Source: Dermatemys mawii
Taxonomy: Eukaryota > Chordata > Testudines > Dermatemydidae
Assembly: GCA_007922305.1 (NCBI GenBank)
Contig: ML677333.1
Span: forward strand, 14,964,676 to 15,028,675
Direction of reading: 5' to 3'
Length of the DNA: 64,000 bases
Shown: positions 45,815 through 59,287 of the stretch, piece after piece
Position numbering within the stretch: position 1 is the first letter of the stretch
How the letters are laid out: the number at the start of each line of letters is the position of its first letter
The notes under the pieces: model-generated
The model's input: only the letters and a program-made list of their open reading frames with translations
Database searches by the model: none
What the model was told of the DNA's origin: nothing
Program-made: the position numbers and the translations under genes

Positions 45815-48800
45815 GATTTCAAGATCTCCATTAATGGCTAAGTGGTAACTGCCTGCTTACCTTCACAATTTCCCCCAAATTTTACTCTCATTTACAGTGG
45901 TACAAATCCTAAACAACCTCCCTGCAGTTGATGAGGTAACTCTATGTTTATATCAGTTTAACTCGGAGCAGAATTTAGACTTTAAATCTGCTGGAGAGGT
46001 ATTATGTTCTTTCCCTTTTGTATTAGGGCTCTGAAAGGCAAATATTTGCTACCATGCATAATGCTTCCACATTATGAGTAGTCCCACTGAGGTCCATGTG
46101 TCTGATTTTTCTGCTGCCTCATCCCTTGTGTTGTCATTTACGCATGTAGAAGGTGAGTCTAAACTGATACTAAACCAGAATTTTCTATTCCCCTGCTGTA
46201 CTGGTACAGTATACAAGGTACAAGAACTCGGGCCTCATTTGACTAGCACTCACTGCTTTCAGCCCCTCTCTTGACAGTAAGTGTATGTTGGATCAAATCC
46301 CTGCTTTGTGCATTAAAATAAAAAAAAAAATAGAAGGAAAATGTGTAAATTATTTAGGACCAGCTCCTAACTTCAATGGTACTTCTCAGTGGAGTAAACT
46401 TAATCAAGTGTTCAAAAGATCAGGCCTTAGTCTGTTGAAAAATGCATACATGAAAAAGGGCAATCTTTTAATATATTTAGATCAAACTTTAACAAACTTT
46501 TAGTCTTGTTATCACTTCTGCTTTCCCTGTTTTTTGTTCTTTAAACTTCCATAGTCAAGTAGCACCCTGAAAGCCACTATGACTCCAACACCTAACATGG
46601 CCTCATAAACCCTGCGGACATTAAACTACTGGAAAACAGATTGGGTTGGTAAAAATAAGTGTGCATGTTCTCGGAGAACCTGAGAAAATCACACCTTCAC
46701 TTTGTTAAAAAAAAATCTGTTTGTGCCACTCCAGTAATCACTTCATAACTGGTGGGATAGCAGAACATATGTCTCAGAAGTGACTGAATATAAAAGCCTC
46801 TACCTCTAATCCTATTTTCTTTAGGAGAAAAAAATACCTTTTCAGTGTGTCATCTTGAAAATCAGTGCCAAGGATTTTCTGCTTGAAAATTACAAATGAA
46901 ATGTAAATTGTTCATGAAAGCTAAATGAAACAGTTTTTTTAGTAGGGGTATAATGTAGCTGGATCATGTACTAAAATACTTGAAGCTGGAACAAAGATTA
47001 TAAACAGTGGGCCCAATCCTCTACTCCTTACTCAGGCTAAACTCTTTTTAGTCTGCTTTTGCAAACACTGAGCTGCTGTAATAATGTAATGAACTACCTC
47101 CCCTCTTATAGCAGGCAGTGGGATTTTAGGGCACTCTGCATTTCTTAGGATCAGTCCCAGGGGTTTGCAAGTTTAAAAAGTCCAACTCTTTTTTCAAGTA
47201 GACCTCTTTGCTCTGATGTACAGACGTACCTTAGTCTAAGAGATCCAGCTGTTCCTATCTTTGTTTTGCTAGAAATATATTTTTTAAACATTAACAAGGT
47301 CCGCATAGACCAGCTTTATTTTTGTAAGGATTTCTGTACTTTGCTCGTGAAACATAGCTCCAGTCTGCTCACATAAGCTTTCCCCACCTCATCTTCTGTT
47401 TCAGCCTGTGGCTTTGGGATGATCCTCCTTTGCCCAGCAAATGTGGCCTTGTAGTAATGTGAGATGATGTATTCGACTAAACTCCTAAGGAAGTTTCTTT
47501 CGCTTATACGTAATTTTTGGTATCAAAGGATGTGGAGCTTGAATTTAGTTCCTTGCTAACTGTTTTGTTGATGTAGATTTCTTTCCCCTTTTTTAGCAGT
47601 AATCTCTGTGTGTTCAAAATGCCCAATGACTGGTCAGGGCAGCTGGATTAGGGCTATAAAGTATATTGTTGGGACTTAGGTGAAACTCCAGGGATAATTT
47701 CTTAGCCACTGCTGAAACAGTAGAAGTAGAGCAGCATCAAAAAGGATGTTGTGAATGGCTTTTGTAATCCTTCTGTAGTTAAAGTATCCTGCATGCCACT
47801 GTTTCATAACCATTTCTTAGTAATCCTTTTGTGGTGACTAGGAACACCTCTTTTCAAACATATCTTTTGGACTCTGAGCCATGGTGGTAAATATTAGGTA
47901 ATGGGAAATTTACAGAGGGATGGTTAGAATGGACAATAGATGGGACTTGAACATTGACCTACTGGAGAGAGGGGGAAAAAGTGTTTGTGTTTCAGGACTT
48001 TAGGATGGTTAAGTAGTTAGTAACTAGAATTCTCTAAAATGCAACAAAATTGCCCTTTGATGGGAACATTGGAGGAAAAATCCTAGTTTAATGCTAAAGG
48101 TTCAAAGAGGGGAGGAGATGAGGCTATTTCATTTACAACCAATGAGGCGATATATATTCCTGATGTAACCCCAGTGAAATCAATGTGACACCAAGACAGC
48201 ACTGGCCCATGGTGTCTATGATAAAAACACAGGCAATGCTAACTTTAAAAGTTGTGATCCCAGCAAAATTCTTTTTGGCAGGGTTGTTATCTCCTCAGTT
48301 TCTCTTTCATCTTTCTCACAGATCCCATCAATCTCTTCTCCTTCCCCTTCTCACTAGTGGAGTGTCAGTGAATGTGCTCAGACAGTTGCAGATCCTTAGG
48401 GTCTCGTGTTAAGCCTGGGGCTTTTCTGTGGATTGTGGGCTCCCTGGGCTGCTGGCTCTGATTGTGAGATGTGACCTGATCATTCAATTGGGTTTCATGT
48501 AGGTCAGCGTCTTGGCTGCACATCTCATCCAGAAAGCAGCACATTGGTTTTGGGTTGGAGCATTAGTGCAGTTCTGACTCAGCAGGATACGTGCTACTAA
48601 GAAAGTCATCCAGACCGTAAACTGCAACAACGTGGTTTTACCTTTTAGACTTTCCATCTCCTTACCTTGCTTAGACTTAAAAATATACATACCTTAAACA
48701 TTTAGAAACAGCTGGTTTATTAAATGAATCTCTTTCTATTGCTATGGAGCCAGGGCTTCCTTGATGGCTTATATAGCATGTTGTACATTAACTAATTTGT

Positions 48801-49053
48801 GATTCATAGTAGTGAGAGAATATTCATAATTTAAACTACATAGGATTTTCTGGCCTTGGCTACCGCATGTTAATTCATGTAAACAAGGTTTTCCTGAGTA
48901 GCATTCAGCTATGGTTAGTCTTCATTAATAAAAATTCTTTATGGTATGGTGGTGTCTGAGAATCAGCCGAAAATAATTGCAGATAGAGTAGCACTGGAAA
49001 TAGTCACGAGTATTATAACATTTAAATGCTTGTGGTGACTGCATGCTCTAGAT
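45815..49053. other. Intergenic DNA, no gene seen
   Basis: Scattered short blocks (for example GAGTAGTCCCACTGAGGTCC near 46076) resemble old MITE pieces. I could delimit no element and saw no exon. Confidence 0.35.
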
Positions 49054-49626
49054 CGGTGTGGGAAAACTTTTTGGCCCAAGGGCCACATCAGGGAATATGA
49101 ATTGTATGGAGAGCCATGAAATTGGGGTTGGGTGTGGGAGGGGGTGCGAGCTCTGGGGTGGGGTTGGGGATGAGGAGTTTGGGGTGTAGGAGGATGCTCT
49201 GGGCTGGGACTGAGGGGTTCGGAGGGCAGGAGAGGCATCAGGGCTGGGGCAGGGGATTGGTGTGTGGGGAGAGGTTCAGGGGTGCAAGCTCCAAGTGACG
49301 CTTATCTCAAGTGGCTCCCGGAAGCAGTGACATGCCCCTTCTCCACTCTTACACAGAGGCGCAGCCAAGTGGCTCTGCATGCTGCCCCATCTGCAGGCAC
49401 TGCCCCTGCAGCTCCCATTGGAGCAGGTAGGAGCCAGAGTGGGGCCATGCCTTGGCTTCCAGGAGTCTCATGGTGCAGCCTCTGACCCTGTGCCCCAGCC
49501 AGAGCTGTGCTGAGCTGCGTGGTGCGGCCCCCAACCCAGCACCTCGGTTGGAGCAGGGCCGAGCTGCATGGTGCAGCTAGCGGGCCAGCTTAAAACAGCT
49601 TGCGAGCCATAGTTTGCCCACCCCTG
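49054..49626. mobile_element. Non-autonomous hAT
   Basis: The left end CGGTGTGGGAAAACTTTTTGG and the right end (reverse complement) CAGGGGTGGGCAAACTATGG are hAT-type inverted repeats. A perfect 8-bp target duplication CTCTAGAT lies at 49046-49053 and 49627-49634. The ends resemble those of the 21762-22338 element. The interior is G-rich. Confidence 0.85.
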
Positions 49627-49634
49627 CTCTAGAT

Positions 49635-51377
49635 GTGCAATTAATTGTAGATAAAACATGGACATCCTAAAATAAGAAAGTATCTAATTTTTTGTCCCAT
49701 AATTCTGAAACAGTCTCAGATGAAGAAAAATAGAACTATGTGTTTGGAATCTGTATTACAGTTATGAAAATCTGTTAGAAAAAATTCTATTCTGTTTTGT
49801 TCTTTTCTGCCTTTCCACTTTAATTACCTTTGTTCTTACTTTTCGTGTCAGAAATAAGTCACCAATATCTGCATTCCTTAACATATGCAAAGATTAGTTC
49901 ATCATGCTTATCTGAGTGGCTGTGTACCGCTCCTTTCCCTCTGCCCGCTCTTTAGATAGCCAGGACTCTGGTGGTTCATTTTTGCTTAATCTCGAAGGTT
50001 TCCAATCCACTGGTAAGTTCAGTAAATTTCTGTAAACAGTAGAAAAGTAAAGCTGAGCTGTGTCTTTAAATTTGACTAAAACCAGATAAAATTGCATTGA
50101 AAGAATAATTGTGCCAAGTCATTGAAAGACCAGAAGGCTCTATATTATGCTGGATACAATGTGAAACCCATGGAAACTGGTGTTAGGATATCAGTAACAC
50201 CGATCAACTGAGTGCAACAGTGTATTTTAAATTCACATTGGAAACCAGTTGTAACAAAATGTGAAGATGGTAACTTGCCTGTATTTAAAGTGTAGATATA
50301 CTTTAATGAACATCCTTACTACAAATATCAGTGTTTATTTTCAATAGCAAGCTGATTGACTAGTGGATGTGCTTAATCAGATTGTAGCCTGGTCATGGAA
50401 ACTCTATTTCAACTATGTGCTTAGAATCCCCATTCTCCTTCTAAGAGGGCCTTTGAAGAGACATGGCTACCTACTGTGTCTCTCCTCTTTCACATTTCCT
50501 CTTAGTCAAAGTTGTACTGAGATGGATTCAAGAAAAAAGGTGTTCATTTTTTCCTTGCTGCAGGCTCCTTTTTCAAGGAGAAAATGAGAGGGATAATTTA
50601 AAGCATGGTGTCCTGTTCTTGCATACTGGGCATTGAGTCAAAATTGAGTCTATGTCAGTGTAGATGGTACTGGGAAAAGAGATGACTTCGCTAGGGGAAG
50701 GGGAAAAATATAAACTAGCAAATTTCCAATAATTAAAGATATCTTAGTATGGAAGAAATTCTGTAAACTTTTAAAAGATGCATTATTTAAAACTGGATAT
50801 CAAGTTACTGTAGACTAGAGCTGGTTGAATAATATTCATGAAGAGTTTTTGCATCAACTGATGCAATTGTCACAAATACATTTTCCCCCTCTTTGACCAG
50901 CTTCGTGTATGATTGAATATTATTCAAATAAATGATTCATAAATTTTGAGCAGATTATCAGTAGATAATTTATTCAGAATTAATTTATTTTCATTAGCTT
51001 TTCGGTAGACTGTGGATGAAATACTCCATAGTTCTACTCCAGTTGACTGAAATAAGGCCAGGATTTTATTGAGTGAATAGTGTTTGGGGGTGTCAGAGCA
51101 ATTGCTTTTTCTTATAGAAATTCAGTTTAAATATTAATAGTGAATACCTGTCTGTAAATTTGTCAGTATGCAAAGGAGATTCAAGACTGAGTAGGAATTA
51201 CCTTAGTTTTTATTAAATGAATCCCTTGAAGTTTATTCTTTGAACATGGGTATACCAATTTGCAGTTGAGGTGCTTCCTCCATTTCTTAATATATTGAAC
51301 TCATGGCCCTGCATGCTGTTACTCTCCATTTGCAGAGTTTATCTTCCACACATAAGAACCTAAGATCAAACCACAAA
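49635..51377. other. Intergenic DNA, nothing recognised
   Basis: AT-rich DNA without recognised repeats, exons or RNA genes. Confidence 0.4.
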
Positions 51378-51496
51378 GGTCTGGCCTACACGAGCAGGGA
51401 GAGTCGACCTAAGATATGCAACTTCATCTACGTGAATAGCGTAGCCCAATAGATCGATCTCTACCCGCCGATCCAGCCAGTAGTGTAGACAAGACC
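51378..51496. mobile_element. Deleted Harbinger-type MITE
   Basis: The ends GGTCTGGCCTACAC and GTGTAGACAAGACC are inverted repeats. The interior GACCTAAGATATGCAACTTC and GTGAATAGCGTAGC match the 24149-24435 element, with the middle missing. A 3-bp duplication is not evident (AAA/TTA). Confidence 0.6.
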
Positions 51497-52839
51497 TTAT
51501 TGTCACAAAAATCCCCTGACATTTTTTGTAAAATTAGTGGTCTTTAGGCCTAGTGTCCAACTTCAGTAATTATTAAAACTGGCAGAGAAAAACGTTTGAA
51601 TTTTCTAAATTTGCAAAAAATATTTAGAAATTATTTGTAACTTTTTGTGTGTTCTGTTTTTCAACCAGCATAAAGAAAAGTTGAAATTTTGAAAAAATTC
51701 AACCAAAAAAATCATTGTAAGTTTTTTTTTTTTTTTTTTTCCCCTGAAAATTCCATTGCATTTTTCATTTTATTTTGCTAATTATAATCTGTCTACGTAT
51801 GTTCCACCTGGGAATATGACGTTTTTTCATTTCCTGTCCTAAACCCGTGACATGTAACGATATGCAATTAAAGAGCTGCTGGCATTGGGCCATAGCTGAT
51901 TGCATTTAGTTGGTGGGCGAAGTGATTCCTATATAAATACTTTAGCTTGTATAGTTGATTGGCAAATGGTGTAAAGTGCTTTGGGATCCATCTGGATGAA
52001 AGTCACTACATATGTGTAAGATCATCATTATTATCATGGTATCACCGTATCTGGTGTATACATAGACTAAGCTGAGCTCCTGTGGTATGCTTTACACTAT
52101 ACAAAGATATATGCGGACAGGGTTCCTGCCCCTGAAACTTATTGTGTACGTCAGCCAAAGACAATAGTCATTAGGCATACGATATGCATAGGTTGAATGT
52201 CCAAACTTCAAGTGCTGGAGGTTTTGGTTTTTTTTTTTCTAATCTATATTTATTGTGATAGTGGCTGGAACAATCTTTGGAAGACATGTGTTGTAAGGAA
52301 GAATTTTAATGAAGACAAAATTTCTTTGGTATGAGAGGAGACGGGGGAATTCAAAACTGAAGGAACAAAAAAAGAGAGGAAGAAGGATACATTTAAGAAG
52401 ACAGCTTGGGAAGAGCATAGTGATTAGGAGGAGAATATGGGGACATAGGAGCATGTGTAGAGTAGGGGAAGATGGGAAATTTAAAGAGCAGCAGGAGAAA
52501 ACGAGGATTTTAATACTACAGTTTGTATTGAAAGTTGCGGGGGTGAAAAGATGTGCGGAGAACAGGAATGAGGAGGTTGCAGTAGCTGAGGAAATAGATG
52601 ACCACCAACACCTGGACAGTGTTTTTAGGAGGAGATGTGAAAAGGAACAGACATATTTTAGAGAGATTACTGGGAATGAGATGAGGTTTGCTGAAAGACG
52701 GAATCATATTTGATGCAAATCTAAGATTACAAGTCTCTGCAATGGGGAAAATGTCAGTGCTGTCACCTGTGAAGAAGGGGAGTGTTGTGAGGAAGGAAGC
52801 TCAGACTTTGAGATAAGGTTGGACTGTCCAGACAATGTA
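51497..52839. other. Intergenic DNA, purine-rich patch
   Basis: This includes a T run at about 51722-51742 and the purine-rich stretch 52310-52710, which opens a 134-codon ORF of mostly Lys/Arg/Glu codons that I do not accept as a gene. Confidence 0.35.
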
Positions 52840-53239
52840 GAGCGACCATATGTCCCATTTTGCCCAGGACAATCCCTTTTTTAAACCCTGTCCCAGCCAT
52901 CCCAACTTTTTTGGCAACACTGGACATTTATCCCGTTTCCTCATGCCAATTGATCATCAGATGGCAATAGCAAACTGGATAAATGCACAGTTTTGCCAAA
53001 AAAGTGGAGTGTGACCCCTAGAAGGGCACGGAGGAATGTGCCAAGGGAGGGAGGGCAAGCAGCAGTGCCAGCCCTGTGCAGGAGGGAGGGCTCAGTAGAG
53101 TGACTCGAGCAGGGCCAGCCCCATGCGGGTAGGTGACAGAGGGTATTGGGCTGGTCCCATCTTTGGGGAGGAAAAGGGGGGGGCCTCAGGCGAGCCCCGT
53201 ATGGTGTCCTGTTTTCCCTTTGGGAAAACATGGTCACCC
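52840..53239. mobile_element. 400-bp MITE with TA target sites
   Basis: The left end GAGCGACCATATGTCCC and the right end (reverse complement) GGGTGACCATGTTTTCCC are related inverted repeats, flanked by TA at 52838-52839 and 53240-53241. The terminal GGGTGACCA is shared with the MITEs at 11044 and 19082, so they may use the same transposase. Confidence 0.65.
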
Positions 53240-53599
53240 TAAGCCAATGCTGAACTGTGCAATTGCATGGGCTGTGCGGGGAGGATTCTGAGGTGAAGAG
53301 GTAGGTTTGAGTGGTGGTAGCCGCAACTGTGGGAGCAGTTGCAGGTGCTACCAATTCATGAACATTTACTAGCACTAAAATCAAACAGGTCTTTTTAGAA
53401 AGGCTGGAAAATTCAGGTAGGACCAATTTTTAGAACAATAGTTCAAAGAGCACTTTCTGCAGCATTTTTGTTTTGTAATAAGTGTCAGAAACATATGATT
53501 GAAAATAAAAACTCTGAACTCTATTGTTCAAAGCGGTTGCTAAAATGAAGGGCCAATATTAAGGATCCTGTTTAGGATTCCGTACTTTAGCATGGTGTA

Positions 53600-53875
53600 A
53601 TGAAAGAGCTGTGGGTTCAATTTTCATTTGTGCTATAAACTTTCATTGTTGTTCTGGGAATGTCATTTAATCTCTCTGTACCTCAGTTCATCTCTAAAAT
53701 GGGAATAACCATTCCTTTCTTACAATCTAAACAGATAACCCAGACAAAGGATGTAAGCTCTTGGGGGCAGAGACTGTTTCTTACTATGTGTTTTTACAGT
53801 GCAAGCACAATAAGGCAATGACTCTGGAGTGCTTAGGCACCACTGTAATGCAATATTAATATTTATCAAATTGAG
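53600..53875 (+). repeat. MIR-like SINE
   Basis: GTCATTTAATCTCTCTGTACC, TCAGTTCATCTCTAAAATGG and GGGAATAACCATTCC follow the MIR core, followed by CTTGGGGGCAGAGACTG and a GCAAGCACAATAAGG tail. Confidence 0.65.
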
Positions 53876-55927
53876 TAATGATTACTATAAAAAGTCAACA
53901 TTTACTAGACACCGATATCTAAAATACCTATTTTTCTCTGAGAACAATTTATAGCTGTGGCAGTTGTGTGGTATCAGTTGTCAAATAACTTTTTGATGGC
54001 TGTGAGACTGTGTGTGTGTGTGTATGTACACACACTTTTCTGGCTCTGAGAACCTACATATGTGGGTTTTTTATACTGCTTTTCTTTCTAAATATAAAAA
54101 AACCCTGATCTAATCTTATCAGACTGTGAGTTGCGTCAATGAGTTGTACAGTATTGAAAATGAAGCCTTCAACAGACTAACAAAATTAGGTGTTTAAAAT
54201 GTACAGTTCCGCCCACTTAATATCTTTATTTATGACAGTTTTCCCATGCACCAAACCATTTTGCACTAATTCAGTGCAGTTTTGTCTGTTTAATAACAAT
54301 TGACAGTAAATGACTTCCTGCTTAAATATCAATAGAAAATCAGTGATTTCCTGCTCCCAACTGCATTTACTGTCAATCATTGCATGTGGCCCCATGTGGC
54401 ACAAGTGATTTTTTTTCAGTTAACCACATTGTGTTGGTTTGTTTTAGTCAAGTTGTGTAGTGCTGGATTCTGTTGTGTTACTCAGGTTGAATGGTAGATA
54501 TTCCTCAAGTAGCACCAGTGGGACCATTCATGGAGTAAAAATCGTGTGGGTAAGGATATCTGACTCTGACCATTTATCTGTATGTACCACAGTTGTAATC
54601 AATTACCTGGACAAACTGAAAGCATTTTTTCACTATTTAGCATCAAAGAACTGAAAAAAACCCAAACTTTGATTTCACTTTGAGCTGGAGTAAGATCAAA
54701 TTGTTTACTGAAAAATCTTGGTGTAAAAAATGTGACAAATTGATGTTGCCATGAAGCAGGCTTGACTGTGATTTTTTTTAAACCCATTTTTTGTGTGTGG
54801 TGCTGTTTTATAATGCTGCCTGACAATGTCTTTCTGTGAGAGATGAACCAAAATGGCCAACCAGTCATCCATCGACACAAGGAAAGGGTGAGGTGTCATT
54901 CCTAGCTAGAAAACCATCTTGCATTATTCACCATGCATCATCCCTCCTTCCATATGTCTTTGCTTGCTTGTGAAGATGAGTAGGCATTAGAAGTGGGAGG
55001 TAATACCTGAATCATCTGTGGAAGAAAGAGATGGCATTTGTAGACAATCTCCCAAGCTCATAACCACAGAAAGACAGGCGTCCCAATTTTGAAGGCCTCA
55101 CACTGCTTTATGTATGATTATCTTCAATTATTTCTGTTTCCTCTTCTGCCTCGCAATATCTCTTCTAAACAATTATTCTTTTTCTTCTTGGTTGTTATCT
55201 TCGTTTTGTCTCAAGCAAGGCAAATGCTTTGGTTTGAGCTGGTACTAATGCTGCTTTGTGGAATGACAAGGAGGTAAATCTGTAGCGAGATTATAGACAC
55301 TCTCAGCAGTCACCAATAACTTTCCAATAAGTTTCATCCCTGGGAGTGAATGGAAGTATGGCTTTTATGATAGTTAAGTTTGTAACAACATACCACAATA
55401 CAGGTGTGCCTCTTGATCTCAAGTAGTGTTTTTAATTGCTAAATTAAATGTTACAGTTTAACAGAAAGCCTTTTCTATTGTCTAGAATGTCTGTACTTCA
55501 CCTTAATTATAATGATGATATTATATCTTCTTTAGCGCCATTCATGGCAAAGGATAGTAAAAAGTTTTAAATTCCATGTGCAAGGAACATTTCATCCACC
55601 ATGGAAATGCAACCACCTTGGGTAAAATGTCAAGAATGTAGGTAGAGAATGTAATTAGCCATGTTGGAATCTGGCCAGTACACTGAGATTAAAACTCCTA
55701 ATCTTACAAAGAGTGCCTTGGGATCTTTAATGATCACAAATGGTCAGATCACTACTGTGTCTCAGTCTATAATGCTTTACTACAACAAGCGTCTTTTCAG
55801 TTATAAAGAACAGTCATCACCATTAAATCAGTAAATTTCCTCTGTCTAGTTTCCAGTAAAGTTACAAAAATATCACTAAAATGTAGGAGCATAACAGTAT
55901 GATACCATGTTTAGTCAAAAAATTGGT
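53876..55927. other. Intergenic DNA with simple repeat and old repeat
   Basis: A TG run followed by AC (54008-54037) can form a short hairpin. 55530-55770 contains GTGCCTTGGGATCTTTAATG, a block of an old vertebrate interspersed repeat that I cannot name. I see no gene. Confidence 0.35.
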
Positions 55928-56042
55928 GGGCCATATTCTGCTCTCATTGAAGCTGAATCTTTCCATTAAAACTGGAGGACCTCCTTTGAAGGCAATGGAA
56001 TTCCTCTGGGTTGACACCAGTATAACTGAAAGCAGACTTGCC
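55928..56042. mobile_element. Small amniote MITE, copy 1
   Basis: The left end GGGCCATATTCTGCTCTCA and the right end (reverse complement) GGCAAGTCTGCTTTCA are inverted repeats. The interior has GACACCAGTATAACTGAAAG. Confidence 0.5.
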
Positions 56043-56751
56043 TCACTGTATGTATGTATAAAGCAGCTATATTTGAAAAGTTAAATATTTATGTTCTATC
56101 TAAATATGGGAGATTCTCTTTTTATTTTTAAAACCATAAAATTGTTAACAGACCCATGAAAAAGAATACTATGGCTCTGTTTGTTAACCTTCACCACAAA
56201 AATTGATCTGTGGGAATTTCTCGTAGTGTAACATACTGTATCCAATTCCATAGTTATTACTGTAAACCTATTAGTGCCACCTGGGTTTGCATATCCGAAG
56301 TGCTGTCCACGGGAAGACAGATTAGCTCTATCACATGTTATGCCAGAGGGATAGCCTCACAGGAGTCTGCCCTCGGGGGGAGAGAGAGGCTCAGACCTTT
56401 AATGAGAATACAGTGCTTTATAATAGCATTTGGTGGTCTAGAGATTTTCTGTCAAGTCATTTCAAATTAAATTGGCAGCCTTGCAGTGTTCAACCTATAT
56501 GAGTTTTTGTGCTGTGTATATATTTAATGTTGAACCAATTCTCACATAAGATCAGCAGAACATATAGAGGCAGTATTTGCACCGCTCATTTTTTTTCTTT
56601 ATAAACCACTGAAAAATGCTGTTCATAGGGTGACTCTAAAATTTTACTTGGAACTGAATCTTTCCAGGTGAAAATTCAGACATGGTAATTTCTTTGCAAA
56701 TATGATCATCAGCGTCTTACACTGTTTAAAATCATTACTTGTGTGATAAGT

Positions 56752-56844
56752 GGGCCAAATTTGGATTTACATCAGTGTAACACCATCAACTTAGAGGATT
56801 GATTACGGACAGACACTCTCATAAATGAGAGCATAATTTGGCCC
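56752..56844. mobile_element. Small amniote MITE, copy 2
   Basis: The left end GGGCCAAATTTGG and the right end (reverse complement) GGGCCAAATTATGCTCTCA are related to the 55928 copy. The interior has TTACATCAGTGTAAC. Confidence 0.5.
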
Positions 56845-57253
56845 ATAGAATTATATTTATTTCAGATGCTCTTTTGGAGGTTTTGCTTTTATTTTAAAAA
56901 GTCACAGAGGATGACTTAGGCCTGGTCTACAGTACGCAATTATTTTGGAATTAGCTGAGTTAATTCAAAGTAAAACTGATTCCATCCACGCGACCAAACT
57001 GGTTTTGTCAGTTTAAAGGGTTCTGAAATCCGGTTTCTGGACTCCATCTTGGCAAGTGGAGTAGCGTTAAAATTGACATTGCTGTTCCAGATTAGAGGTA
57101 CTGTGGATGCAATTCAACGTTATTGGCTTTTGGGAGCTGTCCCAGAATGCTCCATTGTGACCGCTCTGGACAACACTTTCAACTCTGATGCACTAGCCAG
57201 GTAGGCATTAAAAGCCCCGGGAACTTCTGAATTTCATTTCCAGTTTGACCAGC

Positions 57254-59144
57254 ATGGAGAGTCCACCATCATAGGAGACCACGCAGTTCCAGATTTGTAG
57301 ATGAGCTACAGGATGGTCTGAATGAGAGGTACTGGATCATATCGCATGTTGGGGAGATGAATCTGTTATGGAAGAACTACATTTAAAAAAAAAAAGAAAT
57401 GCAAATACGTATGCTAATGTATCCAGGGCCAAGACGGAAAGAGGCTACTCCAGGGACACAGAGCAGTGTTGTGTGAAAATCAAGGAGCTCAGGCAAGTGT
57501 ACCAAAAAGCCAGGGGGGCAAACAGGTGCTCTGGGTCACAGCCCCATACATGCCGCTTCTACCATGAGCTGCATGCAATTATGCATGGTGACGCCACCAC
57601 TACCCCACCACTGTCTGTGGACACCTGAAAGAGGGGCAATCGCACGGAGCGAGGAGGATGAGTTTTTGGAGGACCAAGAGGAGGATTACAGTGCACAGGC
57701 AGCAAGCAGTGAATCCATTCTCCTCAGCAGCCGGGAATTATTCTTAGCACTGGAGCCAATATCCTTTCCCCACCCCTCAATGGGTGACCATGATGCTGGA
57801 GAAGGCACTTCTGGTGAGTATACCTTTTAAGTACAATACAGGGTTTAGAAGCAAGGGTGTTTAATGATTCATTTGCCCTGAAGACGTGTGATGTATTCAC
57901 CTCCGGTACAGCTACTGAGGAAGTATGATAACGTCTGGGCATTGAGCGGCAATCCTCCAAGGACATGTCCATAAATCTCTCCTGTTCTTTATCGCTCTGT
58001 ATTAGCCTCACAAGAGTGATATCATTCATGGGCACCGGGTTGAAAGAGGGAAATTTGTTTAAGGGAACAATCAGAGATGACTGGTCATGCTGGGGTGTCC
58101 ATGTTTGGCTGAGGCCTAATCAGAGCCACACAGTGGGGGAAACTGTCCTCGTTGGGCCGCTCCAGTTTAGTTTAAAGGGCTCATCCCTAATTGGAGCCAC
58201 GCAGTGGGGGTGGGGTAATCTTTTTACACAGGAGTGTTGGTGTTGTGGCTAAAGGGTGCATGGGGAGGAAGGAGGAGGAGAGGTGTTGTGTGAAGCGATC
58301 ATCCCAGAGAGACCGCAGGCCAGGCCCTTCTTTTAAATGGGAAACCCACCACACATTGTTTGGTATGAGTCCAAAAGCATGGAAATGAATGCTGAAGAAG
58401 CAGAACCCTGTGTGTCCCAGGCCTTACCGTGGCTGCCTTTAAGGTGAATTCTGTTGCCCAGCCACGTTTGATGCCTTGGTCACACCAAACTGACAGGCAC
58501 TTCAGCATAAAAGGCAAAATGTGACCTTGTATAGAAAGAACATGTGCTGGGTACTATGAGTTGCCTGTTTCACTGAGAAAGTGTCTCCCCTTTGTTCTCT
58601 AAAATGTGTCTTTTAAAATTCTGCCCTCCCTTTTTCTCCTCCCTCAGGTGCAAATGTTTCAACTTGCCCCCTATCAGCTGCATCCTAGAGGCTGTCCCAG
58701 ATTAGAAGGCGGAAGAAAACAACTCAGGATGACATGTTTGCTAAGCTTATGCAGTCCTCCAGCACTGATAGGGCCTAGCTGAATGCGTGGAGGCAAACAA
58801 TGGTGGAGTCCCTTAAAGCGTTCAATGAACGTGAAGAAAGGAGGGGTACGTGCGATAAGAGGAGGCAGGAGTGCGATGAGAGCAGGCAGGATGCCATGCT
58901 CAAGCTGATGGGGGAGCAAACTGACATGCTCCACTGTCTGGTGAATCTAATGTGGAAAAGGCAGCAAGACCACAGACCGCCACTGCAGCCCCTGTATAAC
59001 TGCCCTTCCCCCTTCCCCAAGTTCCATAGCCTCCACACCCAGACACCCAAAAACACAGGAAGGGGCGGGGTGGCTCCGAGGACCCACACACTCAACCCAC
59101 AGGATTGCCCAAGCAGCAGAAGGCTGACATATACAAAATTTTGA
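57254..59144 (+). pseudogene. Myb/SANT-like protein of the Harbinger element
   Basis: In Harbinger elements this partner binds DNA and carries the transposase into the nucleus. An ATG at 57254 is followed by stops, so the first half of the Myb domain is lost. The clear part is at 57368-57628: KTERGYSRDTEQCCVKIKEL, RQVYQKARGANR and CRFYHELHAIMHG, a trihelix-type helix block. A GTGAGT donor at 57814 and a CCTCAG acceptor ending at 58647 join in frame. Exon 2 has RRKKTTQDDMFAKLM, MLKLMGEQTDMLHCLVNLMW and an RRLTYTKF end with stop 59142-59144. Two in-frame TAG codons (58686-58688 and near 58777) and a shift near 57626 break it. AATAAA follows at 59262. Confidence 0.75.
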
Positions 59145-59261
59145 TTATAGTTTCTGGACTTGTCCTTCCCTTCTTTTCCACCCCCCTAACCCTTCCTAAC
59201 CTATTACCCCTCCCTCCCCCGGGCTACCTTCTGATTTCTCTCAATGTGGTGTTCAACAAAT

Positions 59262-59267
59262 AATAAA
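59262..59267 (+). terminator. AATAAA of the Harbinger Myb-like gene
   Basis: AATAAAGG lies 118 bases after the stop of the Myb-like gene. A minus-strand AATAAA for the convergent transposase gene lies at 59288-59293. Confidence 0.55.
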
Positions 59268-59287
59268 GGTTTTTAAACAATTGTGAC

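Noticed and set aside
52309..52713. 134-codon plus-strand ORF rich in Lys, Arg and Glu
   Set aside because: The purine-rich DNA explains both the open frame and the composition. No motif is recognisable, though a conservation test would settle it.
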